From: JBDSGC01 sp046594105
Lineage (GTDB): Bacteria > Acidobacteriota > Thermoanaerobaculia > Gp7-AA8
Assembly (NCBI GenBank): GCA_046594105.1
Contig: JBKJQB010000248.1
Coordinates: 4,793-68,792, forward strand
Reading direction: 5' to 3'
Length of the DNA: 64,000 bases
Under the pieces are notes generated by a model, which did not search any database, had not been told where the DNA came from, and worked only from the letters and a program-made list of their open reading frames with translations. Position numbers and translations under genes: made by a program. Positions within the stretch are counted from its first letter, which is position 1, and every line of letters starts with the position of its first letter. Below, one piece after another: positions 28,552 through 37,594 of this stretch.

Positions 28552-30110
28552 AAATCCGCATCAAACTCGCAGCCCTTGCCCTGCTGGTCTCCATGCCCGC
28601 CCTAGCTGGCAACGTGACCGTAGTCGACAAGTCCACGCAGAATTTTCCTGTGGACGCGCTCGGGTCGCTCTGGATTGATAACCCGATCGGAAGTATCGAT
28701 GTGATCGGGACCGACCAGAGCAGCTTGGTCAGCACGGTCGTGCAGCGGACCATCACCGGTGTCGACCAGGCTGCACTTCGCGAGGGCCGGGAGGCAGTGG
28801 CCATCTCGTATGAAGGCGACAACAACGTGCGCCTGATCCGCACGGTCCTTCCTCAGATGCGCAGCAACCGCTGGAATGCCAGCGTTGCCTACACCATTCG
28901 CGTTCCCCACAGCCTCCACATCAAGATCGCCACGAAGACCGCCGACCACGTCCGCATCAGCAACATTCTCGGCAACGTCACCATCAATGCATTCAGCGGA
29001 ACGATCATCCTCGACTCCGTGATGGGCGCCTCATCGGTGAGCACTGTGAACGGGAGAGTCGTCTACAACTTCAACAGCCGGCCGCTGTCTCATGTGCAGG
29101 TGCAAGCCATCAATGCGGACATCGAGATCTACTCGCCCGCGGACTCCTTCTTCGACTGGATCGCCGACAGCATCAAGGGCGACTTCCTGACCACCTTTCC
29201 GGTTCAGGGGAAATTCATCAGCCCGACCATGTATCGCGGAACCGTCAACGCTCAGGGCGGTCCCACCCTCACCACGGCAACCCTCCTTGGTCAGGTCACC
29301 CTGGTGGCCAAGGGAACGAAGATCGCCCTGGCGCGCTCGCTTCGAAACGATGCACCGAAGCAGGCTCCCGTCTCTTCCGCTCGCGCCCTGCTCGGTCCCT
29401 CCGAGAAAATCCAGCTTCCGTTCGTGCATGGAAACTGGGTCTTCGCAGCCTCCGTGGCCGACATTGCGGTCGGCGAAATCCGGGGCGATGCCCACGTCGA
29501 GACCGGCGCCGGAGAAGTCGAGATCGGAGTGGTCTTCGGATCGTGTTCCGTCATGTCACGCGGCGGCCCGCTCTCCCTGGGCGACATGCTCGGCCCTTTG
29601 AATGCCCACACGGGCGCGGGCGACGTGACCGTGAGATCCGCCCGGCGTGGCGGGGAGATCTCCACCGGTGGAGGGCTCATTCGGCTCATGGCCGCTGGTG
29701 GCCCCACCATCCTGCGATCGGGCGGAGGCGACATCATCGTTCGCCAGGCGTCGGCGGCCATCGATGCCGAAACCTCCTCAGGCGACATCACCATCACCGT
29801 CGATCCGTCAGGTCGCACGGAGAAGATCACCGCGCGCTCCGCACAGGGCAACATCGTCCTCAACGTGAAGCCACAGTTTGCGGCTGACATCGATGCGACC
29901 GTGGTCGTCAGCGACAACAACGCCAACGCCATTCAGTCTGATTTTCCAGGGCTGACCACTCGCCGTGAGCAGGTGAACGGAAAGACCCTCATCCGAGCCA
30001 CCGGGAAGATCAACGGCGGTGGAGAGAAAGTGGAGCTCTACGCCGAAGACGGCAACATCCTCATCACCTCCCAGATCATGGCTCCCATGCGCGTGGCCAC
30101 CCCGCGGTAG
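28548..30110 (+). CDS. Secreted DUF4097-type beta-repeat protein (locus 1)
   Basis: The protein has 520 residues. A signal peptide (MKIRIKLAALALLVSMPALA) precedes a chain of short beta-strand repeats rich in Gly, Asp and Val, such as TGAGEVEIGVVFG, TGAGDVTVRSARRGG and TSSGDITITVDPSG. This is the pattern of the DUF4097/putative adhesin family, which folds as a right-handed beta-helix-like stack. The ATGA overlap with the anti-sigma gene makes it the third gene of the locus and a likely target or signal-side partner. Its biochemical role is unknown. It ends 17 bases from the convergent TPR gene. Confidence 0.8.
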   Translation: MKIRIKLAALALLVSMPALAGNVTVVDKSTQNFPVDALGSLWIDNPIGSIDVIGTDQSSLVSTVVQRTITGVDQAALREGREAVAISYEGDNNVRLIRTVLPQMRSNRWNASVAYTIRVPHSLHIKIATKTADHVRISNILGNVTINAFSGTIILDSVMGASSVSTVNGRVVYNFNSRPLSHVQVQAINADIEIYSPADSFFDWIADSIKGDFLTTFPVQGKFISPTMYRGTVNAQGGPTLTTATLLGQVTLVAKGTKIALARSLRNDAPKQAPVSSARALLGPSEKIQLPFVHGNWVFAASVADIAVGEIRGDAHVETGAGEVEIGVVFGSCSVMSRGGPLSLGDMLGPLNAHTGAGDVTVRSARRGGEISTGGGLIRLMAAGGPTILRSGGGDIIVRQASAAIDAETSSGDITITVDPSGRTEKITARSAQGNIVLNVKPQFAADIDATVVVSDNNANAIQSDFPGLTTRREQVNGKTLIRATGKINGGGEKVELYAEDGNILITSQIMAPMRVATPR

Positions 30111-30127
30111 GGCGCCGGAGCGGGTGC

Positions 30128-31984
30128 TCAGGGCTTGTTCGCCGTCCGCCGTCGCCGCGCGTGAATGCGATCGATCAGTTTGGTGGTCGACCGGATCTGC
30201 TCCAGGATCTTCTCTTCCAGACCGGCACCCTTTGCTTTGAAGCTCTTCGCTTTCCGGAAGACCTGGCGGGCCCGTTCTTTCTCACCGCTCTCCAGCAGGG
30301 CCATGCCCAGGTGCATGAGGTTCGTGGCGGTGGGACCGAGATCGGCGGACTTGCTGAGGAAGTCGACGGCGTTCTCGTACTCCTTCCTCTTGAAGTAGAC
30401 CCAGCCGAGCGCGGCGAGCGGGAACTGCTTGAGCTCTTTCGGCGAATAGCGGAGCGCCAGCTGCGCGCTCTCCAGCGCCTCGTCCAGGCTCTCTCCCATC
30501 TCCGCGAGGTTGTAGGCTTTCTCGTAGTAGGCCACCGACTTCGCGTAGTTCGAGGTGTACTCGAGCAGCATCTCTTCCAGAGCGCGGTTGGCCTCCTTGA
30601 AGTTCCCCTCCGCCCGCAGGGCCTCCACCAGCGTGGTGTAAGCGGCCGCGGCGACCACTTCGGTCGGCTTCTGCTTCAGCACCCGTCGCGACATGGCGAT
30701 GGCCTCGGTGTTCTTGTCGAGGTGCGAGCAGAGCAGGGCGTACGGCATCAGGATGCTGATGTTGTCGGGATCCACCTGCGATGCGCGACGATAGTGATCG
30801 AGCGCCTCGATGTAGTTCCCCTGCGTCGCCAAGCCCTCAGCGTGCTTCACTTCCTCCGCCGCCGGCCCTTCCAGCGGGACGTGCCCCGAGATGCCCTCGT
30901 AGATCTTGACCGCCTGCTGATATTCGATCTTGTTGGGATTCAGCTCCAGCGCTTCCTGGAAGCAGTCGATGGCTTTGCGGTTCCAGTTGCGATCGAGGTA
31001 GCAGAGTCCGAGGTGATAGATGGCTTCTTCGTACTCAGGGTCGAGCTTCAACGCGCCCTGAAACGAGCGGATGGCGCGCTCGAGCTGTCCCTTGTCGTAG
31101 AAGATCGTGCCCAGCAGGTAGTAGGCCTGCGGCAACTGTTCGATCTGGATTGCCTTCTCCAGAAACTTCTGCGCGCGCAGCAGCTTTCCCTTGCGGGCGT
31201 AGATGGCGCCGAGGGAAAAGTACGGGAGGAACGACTCCTGGGAGATCTGGATGGCGCGACGAAGCCAGCGTTCCGCACCCTTCAGATCCTGCCGTTCGTG
31301 CAGGAGCACGCCGTAGAAGACGGCGGCGTCGAAGTGATCGGGCTGCACTTCAAGTGTGCGCTCCAGGTAATGCTTCGCTCGATCGAGGTTGCCATCGTTG
31401 AAAAACATCTCGCCCAGGAAGAACGAGAGCTCGTAGTTGTCGCGATCGAGTTTGAACGCCTCTTCGAGCGCCTTGATCCCGCGATCGGGATCGAAGGAGT
31501 CGATGGAGCCCTCCGCTTCGGCGAGCAGCTGGAGAAAGCGGTCCCGTTTCTCGCCCCGGAACAACGACATGATCCGGTCTTTCCGTTCCGTGAATCGCTG
31601 CTTCTTCTCCAGGGCCAGCATCTGCTCGCCCATCTTGGATTCCCACAGCTCGACCAGCTCATCGGCGGAGACGAGGTTCTTCTTCTCCAGCAGCTCTTTG
31701 ACCGACAGCAGGCCGGTCTGGTTGATGAAGATCGCGCGCTCGTGCTTCTGCACCGCGTCGACCACACTCCGCAAGGTCTCGGCAGAGCGCTTGACGACCT
31801 CCTCCAGCCCGGAAACACGCTCGAGCAGGTGCTCATCGAGAGAGAGGTCGCCCTCTTCCTCGTAGTCCTCGATCTCGTCTTCTTCGAACGCACTGATGCC
31901 GGACAGAACGAGCAGCTTGTTCTGGCATCGATAACAGAACTCTCGCTCGTCGCCGTTGTAGGCGCTGCAGGTTTGGCAGAGCAT
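30128..31984 (-). CDS. Zinc-ribbon TPR-repeat protein
   Basis: The protein has 618 residues. It opens with a Cys4 zinc ribbon (CQTCSAYNGDEREFCYRC, residues 3-20). An acidic stretch (EEDEIEDYEEEGD) and a helical, coiled-coil-like region (about 45-160) follow. About ten tetratricopeptide repeats fill 165-590 (for example AIRSFQGALKLDPEYEEAIYHLGLCY). It is cytosolic and probably a protein-interaction scaffold. No enzymatic domain is present. A related design, zinc ribbon plus TPR, occurs in another protein at 37595-39361. Confidence 0.85.
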   Translation of the reverse strand: MLCQTCSAYNGDEREFCYRCQNKLLVLSGISAFEEDEIEDYEEEGDLSLDEHLLERVSGLEEVVKRSAETLRSVVDAVQKHERAIFINQTGLLSVKELLEKKNLVSADELVELWESKMGEQMLALEKKQRFTERKDRIMSLFRGEKRDRFLQLLAEAEGSIDSFDPDRGIKALEEAFKLDRDNYELSFFLGEMFFNDGNLDRAKHYLERTLEVQPDHFDAAVFYGVLLHERQDLKGAERWLRRAIQISQESFLPYFSLGAIYARKGKLLRAQKFLEKAIQIEQLPQAYYLLGTIFYDKGQLERAIRSFQGALKLDPEYEEAIYHLGLCYLDRNWNRKAIDCFQEALELNPNKIEYQQAVKIYEGISGHVPLEGPAAEEVKHAEGLATQGNYIEALDHYRRASQVDPDNISILMPYALLCSHLDKNTEAIAMSRRVLKQKPTEVVAAAAYTTLVEALRAEGNFKEANRALEEMLLEYTSNYAKSVAYYEKAYNLAEMGESLDEALESAQLALRYSPKELKQFPLAALGWVYFKRKEYENAVDFLSKSADLGPTATNLMHLGMALLESGEKERARQVFRKAKSFKAKGAGLEEKILEQIRSTTKLIDRIHARRRRTANKP

Positions 31985-32068
31985 TTTCAGGAAGGACCTT
32001 TCATCCGTTGAGAACAGGAAGAACCGGCTGCGTCATCCTGCATCGGGTCAGCAAATCATGAACGATCA

Positions 32069-32932
32069 TCATGTTGCGTATTGATAGAAGCCGCGGCCAC
32101 TCTTCCGCCCCAGCCATCCTGCGTCGACCATCTTGACCAGCAGCGGACAGGGCCGGTACTTCGGGTCTCCGAAACCCTCTTCCAGTACCCGCAGGATCGC
32201 CAGGCAGACGTCGAGGCCGATGAAGTCGGCCAGCGTCAGCGGACCCATGGGGTGATTCATCCCCAGCTTCATCACGCTGTCGATCGCGTCCGCCGTGGCC
32301 ACGCCTTCGAACAGCGCGAAGATCGCTTCGTTGATTAGAGGCATCAACACGCGGTTGGAGACGAAGCCGGGATAGTCGTTCACTTCGATCGGCGTCTTGC
32401 CCATCCGCTGGGACAGCTCTTCCACCCGCTGATAGGTGTCGTCCGAGGTGGCAATTCCGCGGATGACCTCCACCAGCGTCATGATCGGCACGGGGTTCAT
32501 GAAATGCATCCCGATGACCTTGTCAGGCCGTCGGGTGGACGCCGCAATCCTGGTGATGGAGATCGACGACGTATTGGAAGCGAGGATGCATTCGGGCCCC
32601 ATGAGCTCGTCAAGGGTCTTGAACAGCTGTGTTTTTGCCCCAAGGTTCTCCACGATCGCCTCGACCACAAGACCGGCCCCCGCTGCCGCGCGTACCTCGG
32701 TGCTCGAGCGGATCCGACCGACGATGACCTGCTTGTCGTCCGCGGTCATCCTGCCCTTGTCCACCCCACGCTGCAGGTTGGAGCCGATGGTGGTGAGCCC
32801 GCGCTGGAGGAACTCGTCTGAAACGTCGATGAGCATCACATCGAGGCCGGCGGCCGCAGCGGAATGCGCGATGCCGTTGCCCATCGTTCCGGCGCCGATG
32901 ACGGCGATCTGGCTGATCCGGGAGGGGTCCAA
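32069..32932 (-). CDS. 3-hydroxybutyryl-CoA dehydrogenase
   Basis: The protein has 287 residues, the standard length. The NAD-binding motif [10 protein letters not shown] lies near residue 13. The catalytic block [17 protein letters not shown] and the dimer-domain segment [27 protein letters not shown] are characteristic, followed by [18 protein letters not shown]. It oxidises (S)-3-hydroxyacyl-CoA to acetoacetyl-type CoA in fatty acid or butyrate metabolism. No thiolase or enoyl hydratase gene is adjacent. It is divergent from the histidine-kinase-like gene with a 70-base gap. Confidence 0.94.
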   Translation of the reverse strand: MDPSRISQIAVIGAGTMGNGIAHSAAAAGLDVMLIDVSDEFLQRGLTTIGSNLQRGVDKGRMTADDKQVIVGRIRSSTEVRAAAGAGLVVEAIVENLGAKTQLFKTLDELMGPECILASNTSSISITRIAASTRRPDKVIGMHFMNPVPIMTLVEVIRGIATSDDTYQRVEELSQRMGKTPIEVNDYPGFVSNRVLMPLINEAIFALFEGVATADAIDSVMKLGMNHPMGPLTLADFIGLDVCLAILRVLEEGFGDPKYRPCPLLVKMVDAGWLGRKSGRGFYQYAT

Positions 32933-33002
32933 ACGGCTTGGAACATATCACGTTGCGACACCCCACCTTGAGGCGTACACTCGGCGACCCGGACCGATCC
33001 AG

Positions 33003-34262
33003 ATGGCCTCCAAATGTTTCATGTGTGGCGCTGCAGTGACGCGTGGAATTCTCTGCGCGACGTGCGACAAACCGCGCAAACCGCGAGCGGATTCGAGTGC
33101 TCTGGCATCCGCCGAGATCTCCAGCAAAACGCCGCTAACCACCTCCCTCTCCGACACCCCTCCTCCAGCGAAACGGGGCGAGGTGCCCATGGGCCGGCTC
33201 TCGGGAGGAGCCGCGCCTGCCACCGCTCCCCACCTGGAGAGTTTTCCAGAAGCAGCAGTGCTTCCCTTCCCGGTCGAATCCGCCTCTCCCGCCATCACCA
33301 GCATCGCCAACCTGATGATCGCGGGCGCCGTGCCGGCACTGGTGGCCGGTCCTGACCGGCTCCTCAAGTTCATGACGGAGGAAGCGAGACGGTTGCTGGA
33401 CATCACCGGAGCCGACCCTATTTCGATCCGTGATGTCGAAACCAGAACCGGCCTGCGAATCGGAGAGCTGTCGGTTCCCGCTACGGCGGCGCTTCGTCTT
33501 CACAATCGCAATCTCATTTTCACGCTGGTCCCCTTGTCGGGCGGCGCCAGCGGTGCAGTCCTGGTCTTCCGCGAAGCCGAGCGTTTGAACGACTCTCAGG
33601 CGTCCTTCGTCAGCTTCCTGAAGGAGACAATTTTCTCTCCGCTGAAATCGATGCGGGAAGCGATGCTCGCTGCCTCGTCCAGCCGCGACCGCAATCCCCT
33701 GTGGATCGACTCCGCGGCCACCATCGAGCAAATTCTCTGTTCTCTGGAGATGGCCCCTCAGGTCAAGGAACCTGCGCCGGCCGCAGCGATCCCGCCTGTC
33801 GTCGACGTGCTGCGATCCGTGTCCGCGCGTTTCCGCTCGCTCGCCGATCTCAAGACCATCGGTCTTCAGGTGGATGCTCCCGAGCTGGAGGAGACGTTTC
33901 TTCAGCACGTTGCGCTGGAAGACGCCCTGAGCATCCTGGTCGACAATGCGATCCACTACGTCCCGGACGGCGGTCAGGTGGTCATCGGCGTGCGGCTGAT
34001 GGAACACAAGGGTCTGCCGCTACTGCTCTTTTTCGTCATGGACAACGGTCCGATGGTTCCGGAGGAGATGCGCGCGCGCATCTTCGATCCTTCCTTTACC
34101 TGGGATCCCTCGGCGATGGAGCGAAGCGGACGCGCACTCTTCCGGGTCCGCGATTTCGCGATCGCCAGCGGCGGCTCGGTGTGGGTCGAATCGAAGAGCG
34201 GAAAGGCCTGCACGTTCTTTCTGCGGATCCGGCCGGCAGCTTCAACACCGCGGCCTTCGTGA
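33003..34262 (+). CDS. Zinc-ribbon protein with C-terminal histidine-kinase-type ATPase domain
   Basis: The protein has 419 residues. It begins with a short zinc ribbon (CFMCGAAVTRGILCATC, residues 5-21) and a disordered Ser/Pro linker. A PAS/GAF-like central region (about 100-190) follows. The C-terminal HATPase_c domain (about 290-410) keeps the N-box (LSILVDNAIHYVPDGG), the G1 box (DNGPMVPEEMRARIF) and a final GGSVWVES. The dimerisation helix reads FLKETIFSPLKSMREAM: the usual His of the H-box is missing. It has no membrane segment. It may be a non-canonical kinase or an ATP-binding regulator. The ATG at 33003 starts directly at the ribbon. Confidence 0.75.
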   Translation: MASKCFMCGAAVTRGILCATCDKPRKPRADSSALASAEISSKTPLTTSLSDTPPPAKRGEVPMGRLSGGAAPATAPHLESFPEAAVLPFPVESASPAITSIANLMIAGAVPALVAGPDRLLKFMTEEARRLLDITGADPISIRDVETRTGLRIGELSVPATAALRLHNRNLIFTLVPLSGGASGAVLVFREAERLNDSQASFVSFLKETIFSPLKSMREAMLAASSSRDRNPLWIDSAATIEQILCSLEMAPQVKEPAPAAAIPPVVDVLRSVSARFRSLADLKTIGLQVDAPELEETFLQHVALEDALSILVDNAIHYVPDGGQVVIGVRLMEHKGLPLLLFFVMDNGPMVPEEMRARIFDPSFTWDPSAMERSGRALFRVRDFAIASGGSVWVESKSGKACTFFLRIRPAASTPRPS

Positions 34263-34292
34263 TTTCGTCCACCTCATCCCGGTTGTGGCGCT

Positions 34293-34718
34293 TCAGAAAG
34301 GTCGATGGCCGCCTGGCGGGTGGAAGTGTGGTCCATGAATTTTCATGCGGATCGCTTCGTATTTCACTCTCTGGGCCGGATTGAGGACCGCTTCGATCTC
34401 ACGATTCGCCTGTTCGAGTTCCTGCCGGATCTGCGGCCTGACTCCGCCGGTGAGGGCTTCGATTTTCCGGTGATGCGTCTCGACGATCCGGTGGACCCGG
34501 TCGCGTTGCTGCGGGGTGAGGTTCAGCTCGTGGTCGAGGCGGTCGAGCAGCCGCTCCCTCATCCCTTCCATCCCCCGCCTCGGCGAAAGCTGGCGTCTGT
34601 GGTGAAGATACGCATGATCGCCGGCCACTCCTACGAGCAGGCCGGCAACAAAGGCGACCACCACCACCACGAGGGCAGTGGCGCGCGCCTTACTCGGCGA
34701 CGCTGTAGATGTCTCCAT
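34293..34718 (-). CDS. Spy/CpxP-like membrane-anchored protein (locus 2)
   Basis: The protein has 141 residues. After a short N-terminal stretch comes one membrane helix (ATALVVVVVAFVAGLLVG). A periplasmic helical domain follows with LTPQQRDRVHRIVETHHRK (the LTxxQ signature) and LNPAQRVKYEAIR. The tail is His/Pro-rich (HGPHFHPPGGHRPF) and could bind metal. LTxxQ proteins act as periplasmic chaperones or metal and stress sensors. The ATG at 34718 lies inside the preceding anti-sigma-like gene (29-base overlap). The frame is open to 34811, but the extra residues are its shadow. Confidence 0.72.
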   Translation of the reverse strand: METSTASPSKARATALVVVVVAFVAGLLVGVAGDHAYLHHRRQLSPRRGMEGMRERLLDRLDHELNLTPQQRDRVHRIVETHHRKIEALTGGVRPQIRQELEQANREIEAVLNPAQRVKYEAIRMKIHGPHFHPPGGHRPF

Positions 34719-35013
34719 CAACCGAAATCTCGCCGTTGTTCGCAACCATGACGGCCTCCACGGAAACCGGATCGTGCGAGGTTTCGAACCATTGGATCCC
34801 CAGCGCCGCAACGAGCGCCACCGCCGCCAGCGACGTCACCACCGGACGGAACCAGTTCGCCAGAAGCTGGGACGCCGTGAGCGCCTGCGGAGTGGTCCGG
34901 ATTCGCGCTCGAACTTGTGCGGAAAGCCTGGTCCAGGTTGCCGGATCCTCCGGCTCATAGCGAAGTCCTGCCGCATCGCCGCGCAACCGCTCGAGATAGC
35001 TGTCATCACTCAT
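34690..35013 (-). CDS. Putative single-pass anti-sigma factor (locus 2)
   Basis: The protein has 107 residues, with an N-terminal cytosolic helical part (about 1-55) and one membrane helix (about 58-76, WFRPVVTSLAAVALVAALG). The short acidic outer end contains NNGEISVDGDIYSV. It has no zinc-binding His-Cys-Cys motif. It overlaps the end of the sigma gene by 8 bases and is overlapped by the Spy-like gene. Position, size and topology are those of an anti-sigma factor; sequence alone would not prove it. Confidence 0.65.
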   Translation of the reverse strand: MSDDSYLERLRGDAAGLRYEPEDPATWTRLSAQVRARIRTTPQALTASQLLANWFRPVVTSLAAVALVAALGIQWFETSHDPVSVEAVMVANNGEISVDGDIYSVAE

Positions 35014-35662
35014 GATCGGCCTCGTACAGGTCAGAAAGCTGATTCTTCAGTTTCGCACGTGCCAGCGAAAGATGGGAGCGTACTGTGCCACCACTCAGTC
35101 CCAACATCGCGGCAATCTCAGCATGGTCGAACTGCTCGACCAGGTAGAGGCGCGCCACGATCCGCTGCATTTCCGGAAGAGTCTCCACCGCGGCATCGAT
35201 CCGCGCGCCGAGCTCGCTGGACAGCGCCGGAAGATCCGGCTGGTCACGCCGCTCCGATGGCTGCCGGTCATCGAGTGCCTCCTGCGGATAACGGATGCGA
35301 CGTTTCCTCAAGTCCAGTGCCAGGTTGATTACGATGCGATAGATCCAGGGGCCGAACGGCTGGCCGGTCCGGAAGCGTCCAATCGTTTCGTAGGCCTTCA
35401 CAAATGCTTCCTGCGCCAGATCCTCAGCGTCCGCCGGATTTCGAATGACGCCCCAGGCGATGGAGACCACCCGTCGCATGTATTTCGAAACGAGGTAATC
35501 GAACGAATCGCCCTGCCCCGACTGAACGGCAGCGATTGCTTGTGACTCGGCTGGATCATCGCCTGCTGCTCGCCGCGCTTCTGGCTGTTCCACCAATGCG
35601 AACTTTAGACGATCGAGAAGGAGGGGGCCCGCAAAGGGCCCCTCCATGATCGACGCGTACAT
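35006..35662 (-). CDS. ECF-type RNA polymerase sigma factor (locus 2)
   Basis: The protein has 218 residues. Region 2 is seen in FDYLVSKYMRRVVSIAWG, NPADAEDLAQEAFVKAYE and WIYRIVINLALDLRKRR. Region 4 is seen in LPEMQRIVARLYLVEQFDHAEIAAMLG and GTVRSHLSLARAKLK. The first 35 residues are extra; starting at the ATG at 35647 would remove five of them. The gene lies 12 bases downstream of a periplasmic Spy-like gene and overlaps the anti-sigma-like gene, so one transcript probably carries all four. Confidence 0.9.
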   Translation of the reverse strand: MYASIMEGPFAGPLLLDRLKFALVEQPEARRAAGDDPAESQAIAAVQSGQGDSFDYLVSKYMRRVVSIAWGVIRNPADAEDLAQEAFVKAYETIGRFRTGQPFGPWIYRIVINLALDLRKRRIRYPQEALDDRQPSERRDQPDLPALSSELGARIDAAVETLPEMQRIVARLYLVEQFDHAEIAAMLGLSGGTVRSHLSLARAKLKNQLSDLYEADHE

Positions 35663-35674
35663 TCCGTTCCGGCC

Positions 35675-36130
35675 TCAGCGCATCCGCGCCAGGTGTTCCT
35701 TGAGATGATCGGACAGCTTGATTCGCTGATCGGGCGTCATGACGTTCAAGGCCTTCGATGCGGCAGCGAGAGCGTTGCTCTTCATCGATTGCTCCGCCTG
35801 GGACTGCCGGTCGAGAATTGCCTGCGCAGCCGCAACATCGTTTGGGTTGCTCAGCAGCGTCTGGGCCACCGACGCCATCCCGCCCTTGAGAGAGTCCCGG
35901 TACGGAGCGTTCTGCTGCTTGAGGTTTTCAAAAATCGCCTTGATGTCGGTGACCTGCTGGTCGCTCAGGCCGGCGGCCTGTTTCACGCGCTCGAGGTGCC
36001 CGAACATCATCATCGAGCCGAACTCACCGTGCCCACCACCGTGACGCATGTGCTGTGCGTAGGCGAACGGGACGGCCAGCATCACGACGAGTGCCGCAGC
36101 GGCGGTGAATCCCAATGTACGTTTCTTCAT
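35675..36130 (-). CDS. Periplasmic Spy/CpxP-like LTxxQ protein (locus 2)
   Basis: The protein has 151 residues. The signal peptide (MKKRTLGFTAAAALVVMLAVPFAYA) leads to a His- and Met-rich stretch (HMRHGGGHGEFGSMMMFGH) and a helical domain. The domain has LSDQQVTDIKAIFENLKQ and MTPDQRIKLSDHL (LTxxQ-type motifs). Such proteins bind unfolded periplasmic proteins or metals. The start at 36130 has AGGAGG 7 bases upstream, better than the longer frame to 36178. It is first in the four-gene envelope-stress locus. Confidence 0.82.
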   Translation of the reverse strand: MKKRTLGFTAAAALVVMLAVPFAYAQHMRHGGGHGEFGSMMMFGHLERVKQAAGLSDQQVTDIKAIFENLKQQNAPYRDSLKGGMASVAQTLLSNPNDVAAAQAILDRQSQAEQSMKSNALAAASKALNVMTPDQRIKLSDHLKEHLARMR

Positions 36131-36214
36131 GTTCGTTCCTCCTGGCTGCTTCCCAGGGGTTACGACCGCTTGCCGCAAACGTTGAACGGTATACTCCGGC
36201 CAGACCTCCTGCCC

Positions 36215-37582
36215 ATGCGTTCAATCACCCTCGGAATCCTGCTCTTCGTGGCGGTCTTTGGCACCGCATCCGGCCAGCCTCTGGCGTGCCCGCCTGCCCC
36301 CAATCTGACCGGACGCCCATGCGAGACCTTCCATTACCACGTCCAGTTGTATCGCCCCGACAGCCGCACCTTCGTGGAGCTCTACGGCATCAACCAGTTC
36401 TCCAGCCAGAGCGCTTGCGACAGCGCCCGCGACAGCCAGCAAAAGCGGAACATGGCGGTGATCGAGTTCTATCGAACCAAGAAGAACGACACCCAGTACC
36501 AGCCCGATCGCGTCGGCGCTTGCCACTGCGACAATACCATCGACAAGTCGAGCACCAACTATCTGACGGACACCCAGCGGCTCATTCAGATGCGGACTGC
36601 CGAGGACATCCGGCAGCGCGTCCGCGAGCGTCTCATGGATGCCGAGGTGCCCTCGGACTCCGAGATCCTGAGGACCTCGACGCAGCAAGTCGGGGTGACA
36701 TCGCTGTTGGGAGGACCGAGACTGACCTCCATGCCGGCCCGAGTGTCAGTGGCCGACGTAACCCGATCAGCCGAAGATCTCAAGAGCACCAGGACTGCGG
36801 AGACCTCCGCGCCTTCCGCCGTCTCCATCGATTTGCCGCTGGTGGACATCCAGGGAACTGCGGCTGGAGCTGCGGTCCCCGACTTTGCACTCCCCGGAAC
36901 GCCAGCATCAGGAACGCCACCAGCCGCATCCGTGGTCACTCCGGTCGAGGCCAAACCCGCCTCTGTTGCACCCTCAACGCCCCCGCCCGCATCGCCTGCT
37001 GCAGCTTCGGTTTCGATGGCCGAACCCGCAGCCGGTGGCACCTCCACGGTGCCGGTCTCCTCTGCACCCTCCCCCGCACCGACTTCAGCCTCAGAGCCTC
37101 CGGCAAGCTCCGCGGAGGAAGCTGCGGATGCCTTCGTTAGCTACGAAACGCAGCGCATCCAACTCGTGTTGCAGGCGAGCAGCGCCATCACCGATGAATC
37201 CACCAGATCGAAAGTGCTGGAGGCCTGCATGCAGCGAATCCAGCTTTTGTCGAACCTGCGGTCCCTGATTCAGGGATCGGGCGCGCGCAGCCGGCTCGCT
37301 GCCGCTGCCCGCGGCGCGAAAACGGAAAGCGAGCGGCTGGCCATGATTGCCAGGGTATTCGGGACTGATATGCAGCGGCACTGGGCTCCCAAAGACGCCA
37401 GTGACGTCATGCTGACCACGGACGCTGCCGACGCGGACCCGGAGAAGGTCCTGCGCGATTCGAGCAATCTCTTCACCGATCAGCAGAAAAAGCGGGCCCT
37501 GTATTCTCTGCTCGCGCACTCCCAACCCACCGAGGAGCAGCAGCTCTGGCTGACCACGGTGGTCGACTCTTTCCTTCAGTGA
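36215..37582 (+). CDS. Secreted protein of unknown function
   Basis: I do not recognise this 455-residue protein. A signal peptide (MRSITLGILLFVAVFGTASG) precedes a Cys-containing N-terminal domain (about 22-130; CPPAPNLTGRPC, SACDSARDS, GACHCDN). A Pro/Ala/Ser/Thr-rich low-complexity segment (about 210-305) follows. The helical C-terminal domain (about 310-455) contains SAEEAADAFVSYETQR. A TATACT box at 36190-36195 could be a -10 element in the 84-base gap shared with the divergent Spy gene. The next gene starts 12 bases after the stop, so the two are likely an operon. Confidence 0.65.
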   Translation: MRSITLGILLFVAVFGTASGQPLACPPAPNLTGRPCETFHYHVQLYRPDSRTFVELYGINQFSSQSACDSARDSQQKRNMAVIEFYRTKKNDTQYQPDRVGACHCDNTIDKSSTNYLTDTQRLIQMRTAEDIRQRVRERLMDAEVPSDSEILRTSTQQVGVTSLLGGPRLTSMPARVSVADVTRSAEDLKSTRTAETSAPSAVSIDLPLVDIQGTAAGAAVPDFALPGTPASGTPPAASVVTPVEAKPASVAPSTPPPASPAAASVSMAEPAAGGTSTVPVSSAPSPAPTSASEPPASSAEEAADAFVSYETQRIQLVLQASSAITDESTRSKVLEACMQRIQLLSNLRSLIQGSGARSRLAAAARGAKTESERLAMIARVFGTDMQRHWAPKDASDVMLTTDAADADPEKVLRDSSNLFTDQQKKRALYSLLAHSQPTEEQQLWLTTVVDSFLQ

Positions 37583-37594
37583 GGCCACGTAACG

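Noticed and set aside
30161..32011. 616-codon frame antisense to the zinc-ribbon TPR gene
   Set aside because: Its translation is low in recognisable motifs and rich in residues expected from the complement of a GC-rich gene; the minus-strand protein has clear TPRs and a zinc ribbon.
34719..34811. N-terminal extension of the second Spy-like protein
   Set aside because: The extra 31 residues are read through the anti-sigma gene in another frame and lack signal-peptide character; the ATG at 34718 gives a compact membrane anchor.
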